Made by a program: the position numbers and the translations under genes. This document shows positions 31,195 through 38,456 of a stretch of DNA of 64,000 nt, one piece after another; position 1 is the stretch's first letter, and every line of letters starts with the position of its first letter. This DNA is from a virus. The stretch is from positions 1 through 64,000 of IMG/VR virus record IMGVR_UViG_3300029911_000025. One strand, written 5' to 3'. The notes below the pieces were generated by a model. That model was not told the DNA's origin, did not search any database, and saw only the letters and a list, made by a program, of their open reading frames with translations.

Positions 31195-31500
31195 TTAAGC
31201 CTCGTAGTCTGGAAGTTCTTGCCCGTACTCTTCTGTCTCTTCCACTTCATCGCCAGGACGATCGTACCCAAAGTAATCCGCAACAAACTCATCCGCTGGC
31301 GGGCACCGCAGCAGTTCTCGACCATATATGTCGGCCCAGTCATGCAGCGTACCGTGATCCAGCCAGTACTCCTTAGTCTGACCAAAGAACCGGATGAGTT
31401 TTCCCAGTATGCGGTTGAAGTCTATGTCGGGGGCTCTTCCGTCCCCAGAGTTTCCCCCGATGGTTCCTGACCCTCCGTACGGGAGCGCCAACCACCACAC
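31195..31500 (-). CDS. Tail assembly chaperone, second frame (GT-type)
   Basis: This 101-residue frame overlaps the preceding chaperone gene by 79 bases and lies in its -1 frame. It contains PDIDFNRILGKLIRFF, WLDHGTLHDWADIYGRELL and an acidic end. In lambda-like phages the second part is made as a fusion through -1 slippage. Possible slip sites are the GGGGG run in the TCG GGG GAA context or the CTG GGG ACG further on. A GTG at 31500 could also start it alone, but no ribosome site is obvious. It lies directly before the tape measure gene. Confidence 0.75.
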   Translation of the reverse strand: MWWLALPYGGSGTIGGNSGDGRAPDIDFNRILGKLIRFFGQTKEYWLDHGTLHDWADIYGRELLRCPPADEFVADYFGYDRPGDEVEETEEYGQELPDYEA

Positions 31501-31802
31501 GCCTTGCGGGCCGCAAAGAACGCGTCAAATAGCTGCGGCGGCGTGATCGGTATTTCGTCGAAAGCCTCTTTGGTCATGTTGGTCTCGGCGGCGCTGCATA
31601 GCAGGAACGCCAGCGCGCCAAGGTCGTCCACTTCGCTGTCAGTAAGCGCCAGAGGTTCTTTTGGCATAACGATCCGCTCGGCCATCCCAGCATTGGACAA
31701 GCGCTGGCAAATCGGGTAGACCTTCATACTGAATTTGAATGGAAGACGCGGTACCGTGTACACGTTGTCACCGAGTTCGATGTCCCAAGTTTCTTCAGTC
31801 AC
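31422..31802 (-). CDS. Tail assembly chaperone, first frame (G-type)
   Basis: The 126-residue protein lies between tail tube genes and tape measure. It is helical, with LPFKFSMKVYPICQRLSNAG, then LTDSEVDDLGALAFLLCSAA and TPPQLFDAFFAARKACGGW. Its C-terminal tail (EGQEPSGETLGTEEPPT) overlaps the second chaperone frame and is the likely site of programmed slippage. By analogy with lambda gpG it binds the tape measure protein during tail assembly. Confidence 0.78.
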   Translation of the reverse strand: MTEETWDIELGDNVYTVPRLPFKFSMKVYPICQRLSNAGMAERIVMPKEPLALTDSEVDDLGALAFLLCSAAETNMTKEAFDEIPITPPQLFDAFFAARKACGGWRSRTEGQEPSGETLGTEEPPT

Positions 31803-32179
31803 ATATCACCTGTTAGTTTGAGTCCTGTGCGTTGGGCGGCTTCCTTGATCATGCCGGGGCTGTCCAGCTTTTGGACAGAAATCTTCGGTATGATAAGTTC
31901 GCTGTCAAGATAGTTTGGTCCAAGCTTGTCCAAGGTCTCTAGAAGAGCCCTTCGGTTTAGCTGGATAGCCCGGATACCTTGATTTTCCAACGGCGGCAGG
32001 TGACGGCGAAAGCGGTATTCGCGTATCTTGCGCCCGACGAATTCCACCTCGTCCCAAACTTCCTTCTCAGAACGACGAAACGTCGCCATGATCTTTTCAA
32101 TTGATACGCCATTGGCGACATTTTGGAAGATCAGGCGACGTTCCTCGCCCCGCTTGCGGGGGTCGACCACTGCTGTCAT
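31799..32179 (-). CDS. Tail-region protein with HTH-like helices (126 aa)
   Basis: The N-terminal half (GEERRLIFQNVANGVSIEKI, then FRRSEKEVWDEVEFV) looks like a helix-turn-helix of the kind that directs small virion-assembly proteins. The rest is helical, ending PGMIKEAAQRTGLKLTGDM. No family name. It overlaps the chaperone by four bases and follows the tube gene, so a role in tail assembly is likely. Confidence 0.65.
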   Translation of the reverse strand: MTAVVDPRKRGEERRLIFQNVANGVSIEKIMATFRRSEKEVWDEVEFVGRKIREYRFRRHLPPLENQGIRAIQLNRRALLETLDKLGPNYLDSELIIPKISVQKLDSPGMIKEAAQRTGLKLTGDM

Positions 32180-32188
32180 GACCTACTC

Positions 32189-32938
32189 CTAGGTCGCTTC
32201 GGCGAACGACAATGTGCCGAGCGTATCGGTACTGTCTGTCGAACACATGAAGTCGAACGTGGGCTTGGCGTAGTCCCCGTTCTTGTTGGCGATGGCGGCG
32301 CCCTGCGTGATACAGTTGTTGAACGTGAACACGTCCTGCTCAGTGCCATACGGCATGACCATGACGCCCTGGAACGAACCTGCCGGACCCATCACGGTAT
32401 TGTCCACCGTGATCTTCGAACCCAGTGTGGAGCTCGTATAGAGATAGCTGACCAGAACATTGAGCCCAGTATCCGCGGCCGCGAACGTATAGACGCCTGC
32501 CGCCACCGAATACTGCCCGGTCGTAGGCGAAGACGCAACCCGCGTGTAGACCTTGCCGGTTGTGTCGGTCACGCCCAGATCGGTAGTCCATGTCGCCGAG
32601 TTGGTGACGGTGACTTGGTACGGCGTGGTCGGGATGGCCCACGCTTCCTTGTCGGACTCCAAGATGGAGCCGGTGCTCTGCGCATCCGAGAACAGCAGAT
32701 CGGCGAACATGCGCGAGTTGTTGGCACCGAGCGTCACCTTGCCGGTGATGGTGACTTCACCAACGGCGACGGCAACCGGCAGGCGGTTTTCACCGAACAG
32801 CGACTTGGTGGCCGCTTTGAAATCGATGGACGAGTCCTGCATCGTTTGAAAACGCGTCGGCGTGGGGTTTGTCACACCATTGATGCCGAAAAACCTCCCG
32901 GCGCCAAAAAGTTTCTTGCCCGTGAGGGAAGTGGTCAT
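32189..32938 (-). CDS. Major tail tube protein
   Basis: The 249-residue protein has the expected size and position, between head-tail joining and chaperone genes. It opens with KKLFGAGRFFGINGVTNPTPTRFQ and contains FGENRLPVAVAVGEVTITGKV, typical of tube proteins of this lineage. In the middle sits an extra beta module (DLGVTDTTGKVYTRVASSP to AAGVYTFAAADTGLNVLVSY), also found in the DUF2460-like protein, probably displayed on the tail surface. Confidence 0.82.
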   Translation of the reverse strand: MTTSLTGKKLFGAGRFFGINGVTNPTPTRFQTMQDSSIDFKAATKSLFGENRLPVAVAVGEVTITGKVTLGANNSRMFADLLFSDAQSTGSILESDKEAWAIPTTPYQVTVTNSATWTTDLGVTDTTGKVYTRVASSPTTGQYSVAAGVYTFAAADTGLNVLVSYLYTSSTLGSKITVDNTVMGPAGSFQGVMVMPYGTEQDVFTFNNCITQGAAIANKNGDYAKPTFDFMCSTDSTDTLGTLSFAEAT

Positions 32939-33297
32939 TCTTCAGTCTCCTTGTCAGAAATTGGCGCGGGTTGCGCAGGCGGAAGAGGAAGTTCAAGTTC
33001 AAGTTGTGGGTGCGGCGGAGCCACGGCGCCGAGACGAACTCTCAGATCAGCAATGGCTGCTCTGACTTGGTTGCCCGCCGCCGTGTTATTGGCGATTGGC
33101 GCGTTGGAGAAACTGTCGCTGGCCCACGCCTCGACAATTCCATCGATTTTTGTGGGGTCTTTCAGATCGCTGAACTTCTCACGAAGGGCGACCGTGGCGT
33201 CCCACACTTGCGCTGCCGAAGCTGCGTCAACGGCGAGCGGTGCGCAGAGCAGCTTCTCCTGCGCCCACTGCGCCACAAGAACATTGTAGTCTGTCAT
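32935..33297 (-). CDS. Hypothetical tail-region protein (120 aa)
   Basis: The first 90 residues are helical (YNVLVAQWAQEKLLCAPLAV, DATVALREKFSDL) and the end is Pro-rich (PPHPQLELELPLPPAQPAP). It overlaps the tube gene by four bases and lies between tail terminator and tube, a slot sometimes holding small assembly proteins. No family. Confidence 0.65.
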   Translation of the reverse strand: MTDYNVLVAQWAQEKLLCAPLAVDAASAAQVWDATVALREKFSDLKDPTKIDGIVEAWASDSFSNAPIANNTAAGNQVRAAIADLRVRLGAVAPPHPQLELELPLPPAQPAPISDKETEE

Positions 33298-33308
33298 TCA
33301 TGCGCTCC

Positions 33309-33818
33309 TTAAGCGAAACGAATTTCAAACGGCACATACGCGACCGCTTGCCGGTAAAGGGGGTCGGAACTATTCTGCCCCAAGTTCTTGACGGATATAC
33401 CAGAAAAGTCGGCGTGCTCAATAAGATCTCCCAACCCTAGGTTCGCGGGATAATCTGGTGTGAGTGCCGCGTTCAGCACATCCAGTATCGGGTTTAGAAG
33501 CGAAGCCGCTGGCGTACCGGGCATAGAGGTCACACCAACATGAAAGTAAACCGTGACTTTCGCAAAAGTCAGCCCAGTGCCACGGTCCACATACTCTTCA
33601 ACAGCTTCGTCCATAAACAAGACGGGCTGGAGCAAGGGCGGCACGCGCTGAACTTCAATAGTCTCCCGGCTTACGATATTGAACGGCTGCGCCGTAGTGG
33701 GCGCTCCGGGCAGTTGACCATCAATGGGTCCGCCCAAGGTCGCGCCCGGCGCCAGCAACGGCGCAAGGAAGTTATTGAAGATCGCCCCGTAAAGGGTTTC
33801 GCGCGCGATATTGAACAT
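33309..33818 (-). CDS. Tail terminator-like protein (169 aa)
   Basis: By position (after the gp10-like gene, before the tube) and content it looks like a tail terminator. It has an RETLYGAIFNNFLAPL helix, IVSRETIEVQRVPPLLQPVLFM strands and TKVTVYFHVGV-type strands. Such proteins cap the tube and join it to the head. Family assignment is by context and fold impression. Confidence 0.65.
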   Translation of the reverse strand: MFNIARETLYGAIFNNFLAPLLAPGATLGGPIDGQLPGAPTTAQPFNIVSRETIEVQRVPPLLQPVLFMDEAVEEYVDRGTGLTFAKVTVYFHVGVTSMPGTPAASLLNPILDVLNAALTPDYPANLGLGDLIEHADFSGISVKNLGQNSSDPLYRQAVAYVPFEIRFA

Positions 33819-34291
33819 TAGAGTTCCCCCGTGGCTTGCGCCACGACTTCGCGGATACCTTGATCAAAATCCCCTCGAAGATCGGCGAGGGCTTTGCTCA
33901 CGTATGGACGGGCTGGAAAATTGCTACCGGGATGGTTGACGCGCTTGGCAAAAACCATGCCCGCAGGGCCTTCCCAAGCCAAAATGGACGCCGTGCGCGG
34001 CAAAATAACGTGCGGGCGGGTTTGGCCACCCTCTTCCAATATACGGGCGTATGGGACGTCCTTAACGCCCGCCACGATGAGACCTTCGCGTTTCCACGCG
34101 TACACAGACTGAAACAGCCGCCCAGTCGAGTGAAACAGTTCAATGATATTGTGCTGTATCTCATCAGACAAGCGCACCGAGAACGCCGTAAGGAATGTGT
34201 CAAGGCTCGACTTGATATTCGGACCAATGGCCGAAAGCTTTCGGTAAGCCCCGACGGCCCTGATTTCAGTGCGGATACTAAGTATTGTCAT
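33818..34291 (-). CDS. HK97 gp10-like tail completion protein (157 aa)
   Basis: The sequence DVPYARILEEGGQTRPHVIL, then KRVNHPGSNFPARPYVSKAL is the signature of HK97 gp10-like head-tail joining proteins. The ATG at 34291 is preferred to one four codons upstream, and it overlaps the connector gene by 14 bases. The stop overlaps the tail terminator start (TAATG). Confidence 0.85.
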   Translation of the reverse strand: MTILSIRTEIRAVGAYRKLSAIGPNIKSSLDTFLTAFSVRLSDEIQHNIIELFHSTGRLFQSVYAWKREGLIVAGVKDVPYARILEEGGQTRPHVILPRTASILAWEGPAGMVFAKRVNHPGSNFPARPYVSKALADLRGDFDQGIREVVAQATGEL

Positions 34292-34757
34292 CTTCAGTAT
34301 CATCTATGGAGGGGAGCGGCGTTCCCTCGTTTCCGACAGGGGCGACCGGCTCGTAGTTCGTATCCATGTTCTTGTTGAAGTCTGGCGCCACGCGGTCAAG
34401 ATCAAGTTCTTGCTGGACCTTATCGGCGATGGAGATGCCGCCCGCGTAAGGCATAGCGCCGCCTCGGGCTTTGCCCTGAATTTCAAGGTCGCGCGCACGA
34501 CGCGCATACGCGCTCGCTTTAGACGAGAGCATTGTGCGCAAATCTTTATCGACGGTGTCCGCTTCGCGCGATAGTTTTGCTGCGAGCGCGCGACATACGT
34601 CGGCTGCCGCACCGTACGGACTTCCACGCTGAGTTAGGGCGAAGGCGATTTCCTCGTCCTGCATCTGCGGGGAAGTCTGCACAGTGTCGCCAATAAGAAA
34701 GCGAACTTGCGCCGTCTTATTGGTCGACAGCGTAGTCGGATCATACGACCAAGTCAT
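34278..34757 (-). CDS. Head-tail connector, gp6-like (159 aa)
   Basis: The N-terminal part WSYDPTTLSTNKTAQVRFLIGDT, with PQMQDEEIAFALTQRG and a helical DVCRALAAKLSREAD region, matches small head-tail connector proteins (HK97 gp6/SPP1 gp15 type) that dock on the portal. The C-terminus is acidic and flexible. It lies between capsid and tail completion genes, as expected. Confidence 0.85.
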   Translation of the reverse strand: MTWSYDPTTLSTNKTAQVRFLIGDTVQTSPQMQDEEIAFALTQRGSPYGAAADVCRALAAKLSREADTVDKDLRTMLSSKASAYARRARDLEIQGKARGGAMPYAGGISIADKVQQELDLDRVAPDFNKNMDTNYEPVAPVGNEGTPLPSIDDTEDDNT

Positions 34758-34760
34758 AGT

Positions 34761-35159
34761 TTAGGCGCTCAGCAAACGATGCCAAGCCGCCGCCGTACCA
34801 ACGGACGCCGCCTTGTACATGGCGAACTTACCAGCCGCCTGAGCGACGCCCGTGCCCGTGGCCACGCCGTTGATGGTGTCGGTGCCTGAGCCGAACACTT
34901 GCATGGAGTTGGAGGCCGCGTTATTCATGACTTCCACCTCTTGACCGATGAACGACGGCACGGGGAGTTTCACCGAGTCATTTGCCGAACCGACCGTATC
35001 GACGCGGTTGAACTGCGCCGAAAGAAGAACAGCGTTGGTCTGCCCGCCGGTCGCGTAGGCCGTTATCCCGGTGGTCGTGCTGCCCGGTACAAAGATATTG
35101 CCCTTGCTGACGATGCCGCCAACCAGGATGCCGCCGAGAAAGCGTTGAAGAATGTTCAC
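34761..35159 (-). CDS. Small beta-rich virion protein (132 aa)
   Basis: The sequence is rich in Gly, Thr and Val with QFNRVDTVGSANDSVKLPVP and QEVEVMNNAASNSMQVFGSG, a pattern seen in many small phage head proteins of unknown role. It lies right after the capsid and coiled-coil genes and overlaps the upstream gene by four bases. It may decorate the capsid. Confidence 0.65.
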   Translation of the reverse strand: MNILQRFLGGILVGGIVSKGNIFVPGSTTTGITAYATGGQTNAVLLSAQFNRVDTVGSANDSVKLPVPSFIGQEVEVMNNAASNSMQVFGSGTDTINGVATGTGVAQAAGKFAMYKAASVGTAAAWHRLLSA

Positions 35160-35584
35160 TTGGTATGCTCCTTCATCTTAGCCTCGGCTTGTGCGCGGCT
35201 GAGGGGTTGGTCGGTGATTTGACGCCCCTTGACGATGTGGAACTTTTTGCCGGTTTCATCCGACATAAGAAAACACTCGCCAGTAGCGGCAGGCGGTGCG
35301 GATTTCTCCGCCAAGAGTTCGTTGAGGAGTTTGATCTCCTCATTGCGCTCTTTAATGGCTGATTTGAGTTCCCGGACTTGTTCGGAAGACGGCTCCGGGA
35401 AAAGTTCAATCAGGTTGAGGTTGATCAGCGAATGAAGGTTGGGAAGAGGAATGCTGGCGAGTTCCTCAGCCGCCAGCATATCCCCGTTCTTGACTTCACG
35501 CTCGCCGAAGGTAAACCGACGACGCACGTATGCGCCGCCAGCTTGCTCGATCTCCGACCCCGGAGTGACGGGACGCGGAAACAT
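35156..35584 (-). CDS. Head-region coiled-coil protein (142 aa)
   Basis: Residues about 20-60 carry an FTFGEREVKNGDMLAAEELA segment. A coiled coil follows (SEQVRELKSAIKERNEEIKLLNELLAE) and then a small beta end (FLMSDETGKKFHIVKGRQI). It follows the major capsid by two bases. No family; a head completion or scaffold-related role is possible. Confidence 0.65.
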   Translation of the reverse strand: MFPRPVTPGSEIEQAGGAYVRRRFTFGEREVKNGDMLAAEELASIPLPNLHSLINLNLIELFPEPSSEQVRELKSAIKERNEEIKLLNELLAEKSAPPAATGECFLMSDETGKKFHIVKGRQITDQPLSRAQAEAKMKEHTK

Positions 35585-35586
35585 GG

Positions 35587-36600
35587 TTAGGCCACGATCG
35601 ACGTGAAGAAGTAGCCCAAGTCCGATCCAACCACCCTCATATCGAAGGCCATTTCCGCTTCACAGCGGGTGGTGGATCCCGGCTTGCCACGATTCGGCAC
35701 GGGTTCGGACCAAGCGCTGACACCGTCAGCGTTGTTTCCCTCAAGCCCGGCCCATCCGAAGATGTACCCGGCGGAGGGGACCATAAGGCCCGGCTCCGGC
35801 GCACTGTGGCAAAGCAGCGCCGTTTTGCCCACGGCGAAGCTGTAGGAGCCCGTAAGACCCTCCTGTGCCGTGTTATAGGTAGCCTTGGCCACCAACACCC
35901 GGTCCACGTCAAACGCCGCTGCCAGGAGCTCCGGCGTAATCGCCTTGGCGTCGGCCTGCATCGTGTATTTGACGCGGTCGATGACGAGGGGATGCTTCCG
36001 GAGTGCTTGGTACACCGGCCACGCGATGGTGAGCATGTTTGCCTCCTGCCCGGTGTTCTGCAGGATGGTGGTCTGACCCGCCGCCACGTCCGAGAACGGA
36101 TCGGAGTTGGCGCCGTCGCTCCACTGGTAGACCTGCGAACCCGTGGGGGACGCTGCGCCAGTGATATCGGTGCCCCAGATGCTGGTCGTCAGATATTTGG
36201 AGGCAAACTGACGGTCGCGCCTGATGAGCAGCTTCTGCATCAGCATGCGCGTCACGGCGACCTCGATATCGACGGCGGGGTCGGCGTTGCGGCGCATTTG
36301 GTCACCGATGTCCTTGTGCAGCGCCCAAACGAGCGCGGCATAGGACGCCGTGGACAGGTTCAGACCGGAGCCGGCAGACTCTTGGCCATCACCGCGGAGT
36401 TGCGCTTCATCGCGGAAGAAGTCGTCCTTGTTCCAGATGTAGTACAGGTCGGACTGAAAGTCCACCGGCACGATCGGAAACACCTTGTCAGCGATGTAGT
36501 TGGCCGCGTCCTGCATATACGCGACGGCGATGTTGGTCAGCGGCGCGTTGGTGTGGACGGAACCGGAAGTGATGGAAGCCTTGCGAAGATCGCGGGGCAT
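35587..36600 (-). CDS. Major capsid protein
   Basis: A 337-residue protein of HK97-fold capsid type. It opens with helices and IADKVFPIVPVDFQSDLYYI, then DEAQLRGDG, and continues with WALHKDIGDQMRRNADPAVD and QLLIRRDRQFA-like segments shared by phage capsids of this group. A C-terminal SDLGYFFTSIVA strand follows. It lies after scaffold and decoration genes in the usual order, and a good ribosome site precedes it. There is no N-terminal scaffold fusion. Confidence 0.9.
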   Translation of the reverse strand: MPRDLRKASITSGSVHTNAPLTNIAVAYMQDAANYIADKVFPIVPVDFQSDLYYIWNKDDFFRDEAQLRGDGQESAGSGLNLSTASYAALVWALHKDIGDQMRRNADPAVDIEVAVTRMLMQKLLIRRDRQFASKYLTTSIWGTDITGAASPTGSQVYQWSDGANSDPFSDVAAGQTTILQNTGQEANMLTIAWPVYQALRKHPLVIDRVKYTMQADAKAITPELLAAAFDVDRVLVAKATYNTAQEGLTGSYSFAVGKTALLCHSAPEPGLMVPSAGYIFGWAGLEGNNADGVSAWSEPVPNRGKPGSTTRCEAEMAFDMRVVGSDLGYFFTSIVA

Positions 36601-36642
36601 ATTCGTATTCTCCTTGTGAATGGGCGCTATGCCCCGTTGGGT

Positions 36643-37017
36643 TTAACCGAGCGAACCGAGATCGACGGTGGCGACGCCGCCCGCGGAACCGGCTTCGATG
36701 GCCACGCCGACGACCGCATTGGTCGACGTCTTGGTCACGAGTTTGCCGGTTGTGGCTTCGGTCATGAGCTGATCACCGGCTGCGAAGCCCGCCGCGCCGA
36801 CTTGGGCTTGGCAAATGCCGCGTTGGACGATGATCGTGGCTTGACCAGCGGCGGGGTTGTTTTGAAGAATCCCGCAGATGGCCACGCCGCCGGTCACTTC
36901 GAGGGTGACCGTGCGCGCCGTGGTGGATTGCCTGACCGCGCAGTATTGCGCGGCGGCGAGAGTGCCGTCGGCAATGCGATTGCCGCCGTCAGTAAGCTGA
37001 GAACCGGAAGTAGCCAT
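36643..37017 (-). CDS. Capsid decoration/stabilisation protein (DUF2190-like)
   Basis: The 124-residue protein is made of short strands with Ala/Gly/Thr (DGTLAAAQYCAVRQSTTA, VTGGVAICGILQNNPAAGQA). This recalls DUF2190 and other small cement proteins encoded just before the major capsid gene. About 40 noncoding bases lie on each side. Confidence 0.75.
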   Translation of the reverse strand: MATSGSQLTDGGNRIADGTLAAAQYCAVRQSTTARTVTLEVTGGVAICGILQNNPAAGQATIIVQRGICQAQVGAAGFAAGDQLMTEATTGKLVTKTSTNAVVGVAIEAGSAGGVATVDLGSLG

Positions 37018-37058
37018 TTGATTTGTTCCTTGTTGATGGGATTAAGCCGCGATGGCGA

Positions 37059-38192
37059 TTAGGCCGCCGCTTCAGCCTTCATGCGCTTGACGATGTCGGC
37101 GTTCGCCGGATCGGTGTACGCCTTGGAGTACGCTTGGGCGGGCTTCAGGTTGGGATTGTTTTTCTTGACCTCCTCCACCTTGGCCAGGAGTTCGCCCTCG
37201 GCGCCGGAGGGGTTTTCGCCGTCACCGCCGAAGCTCTTGAAGAGGCCACCTTGGCGCACCTGCTCTTGGAGACCCTTGATACGCTTCTCGATTTCGAGCT
37301 GCGCCGCGGAGTCGCCCGAGTAAGCTTTGCGGAGAGTCGGGGCGAAATCGGCGCCGAAACCGATATCAGTCGACCGCTTGGCCATGTCGGCAATCGCGGC
37401 GTCTTCCCGTGCCTTGGCCAAGTCAGCACCCTGAGCAACCAGTTTGTCGTTCTGGCTCTTCAGAACCGAGAAGAGTTCGTCGCCGACCTTGGCCTTCGCG
37501 ATCACGACACCTTCCGGAGTGCGGAAAGCGGCGCCATCGGCCAGGGCCTTCTCGATGTCGGGCGCCGACTTGTTGCACTCGGCATCGCGCCCATCGCTGT
37601 CCATCGCCATGAACTTGTCCTTGGCGTCGCCGGTGAGATTGGCGGCGAATGCCTTGTGCTTGTCACTCATCTTGGCGAGGGTTTGGGCTTCAGCCAAATC
37701 GGCCTGAGCCTTGGTCAGGGCTTCAACGGACGCGGCCGACTTGGCCACGTTTTCAGCGAGTGCCTTGGTAACGTCGGCTTCCGTGGCCGTTTCCGGCAGA
37801 CCGAGAACCTTTGCAAGTTCCTTCAACATAGTGTAGTTCTCCTTGGTTATGTCCCACTCCTTGGGAAGTTCCGAAGTTGCCCCCAACGCTTTTGCGCGGG
37901 AGATAATATGGGCGCGAATTGCGGCATGACTCCCGCTACCGCGCCCGATAGCGTGAATGGCGTTGTGGAGATCCTCCACATCGTTTATCGGATAAGAGCC
38001 GTCGTTCATGGCGTGGCCGTTGGCCGCCGCTGCGTCGCGCTCATCCGCTGTGAACTTTCTCTTGCAGAAATCTTCGTACGACTCGCCGCGCTTCATAATA
38101 TCGGCGCTGGCGTGCTCTTGGCACGGGCGGTCGACAGCGGCCACCTTGTCAATGCGAAGTTCACGAAGTATTCGTCGTGTCATCTTTTCCAT
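37059..38192 (-). CDS. Scaffold-like head protein with DUF6582-like N-terminus (377 aa)
   Basis: Residues 1-30 (RILRELRIDKVAAVDRPCQE) resemble the end of prohead proteases. Residues 40-115 (FCKRKFTADERDAAAANGHAM, then SYPINDVEDLHNAIHAIGRG, PKEWDI) match the DUF6582-type domain. The remainder is a long Ala/Lys/Glu helical region (LAKVLGLPETATEADVTKAL onward) typical of scaffolds. So it may be an assembly scaffold, possibly cut by the XkdF-like protease encoded just upstream. The first residues overlap the previous gene by 13 bases. Confidence 0.75.
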   Translation of the reverse strand: MEKMTRRILRELRIDKVAAVDRPCQEHASADIMKRGESYEDFCKRKFTADERDAAAANGHAMNDGSYPINDVEDLHNAIHAIGRGSGSHAAIRAHIISRAKALGATSELPKEWDITKENYTMLKELAKVLGLPETATEADVTKALAENVAKSAASVEALTKAQADLAEAQTLAKMSDKHKAFAANLTGDAKDKFMAMDSDGRDAECNKSAPDIEKALADGAAFRTPEGVVIAKAKVGDELFSVLKSQNDKLVAQGADLAKAREDAAIADMAKRSTDIGFGADFAPTLRKAYSGDSAAQLEIEKRIKGLQEQVRQGGLFKSFGGDGENPSGAEGELLAKVEEVKKNNPNLKPAQAYSKAYTDPANADIVKRMKAEAAA

Positions 38193-38455
38193 CCTAATTC
38201 GCGTTCAGCGCATGGTGTTTGGTCGTACGTGAACGGCTTTAGTTTCATGCGACGCTTTGGCTTTGCTTTTGGCGCGGCCGACGGCTTGCACGGTTTTCTC
38301 TTTCTTAGACGCAGAACATGCGAGGCGCGGTGGGCTACCGAAGCAGAGTTACGCGCCAAGCGCTCCGCGATTTCGTCGTAGGTCATTATCTGGTAGTTAG
38401 CACAGATGAACGCATCATCTGCAGGAGCCCAATATCTGTAGAGACGCGCCCCCAC
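38180..38455 (-). CDS. Small SANT/Myb-like helical protein (91 aa)
   Basis: The GTG at 38455 is chosen, just beyond the stop of the XkdF-like gene; the longer frame lies inside that gene. Residues 8-52 (YWAPADDAFICANYQIM, TYDEIAERLARNSASV, HRASHVLRLRK) look like a three-helix SANT/HTH domain. A very basic tail follows (KPSAAPKAKPKRRMKLK). DNA binding is likely. Its presence inside the head gene cluster is odd. Confidence 0.6.
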   Translation of the reverse strand: MGARLYRYWAPADDAFICANYQIMTYDEIAERLARNSASVAHRASHVLRLRKRKPCKPSAAPKAKPKRRMKLKPFTYDQTPCAERELGWKR

Positions 38456-38456
38456 G

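Noticed and set aside
32123-33289. 388-codon plus-strand frame opposite the tail tube gene
   Set aside because: Composition is a shadow of the minus-strand genes; no ribosome site or family motif.
35806-38381. Long plus-strand frames of more than 400 codons opposite capsid and scaffold genes
   Set aside because: The minus-strand frames encode recognisable head proteins; high GC third positions keep the opposite strand open by chance.
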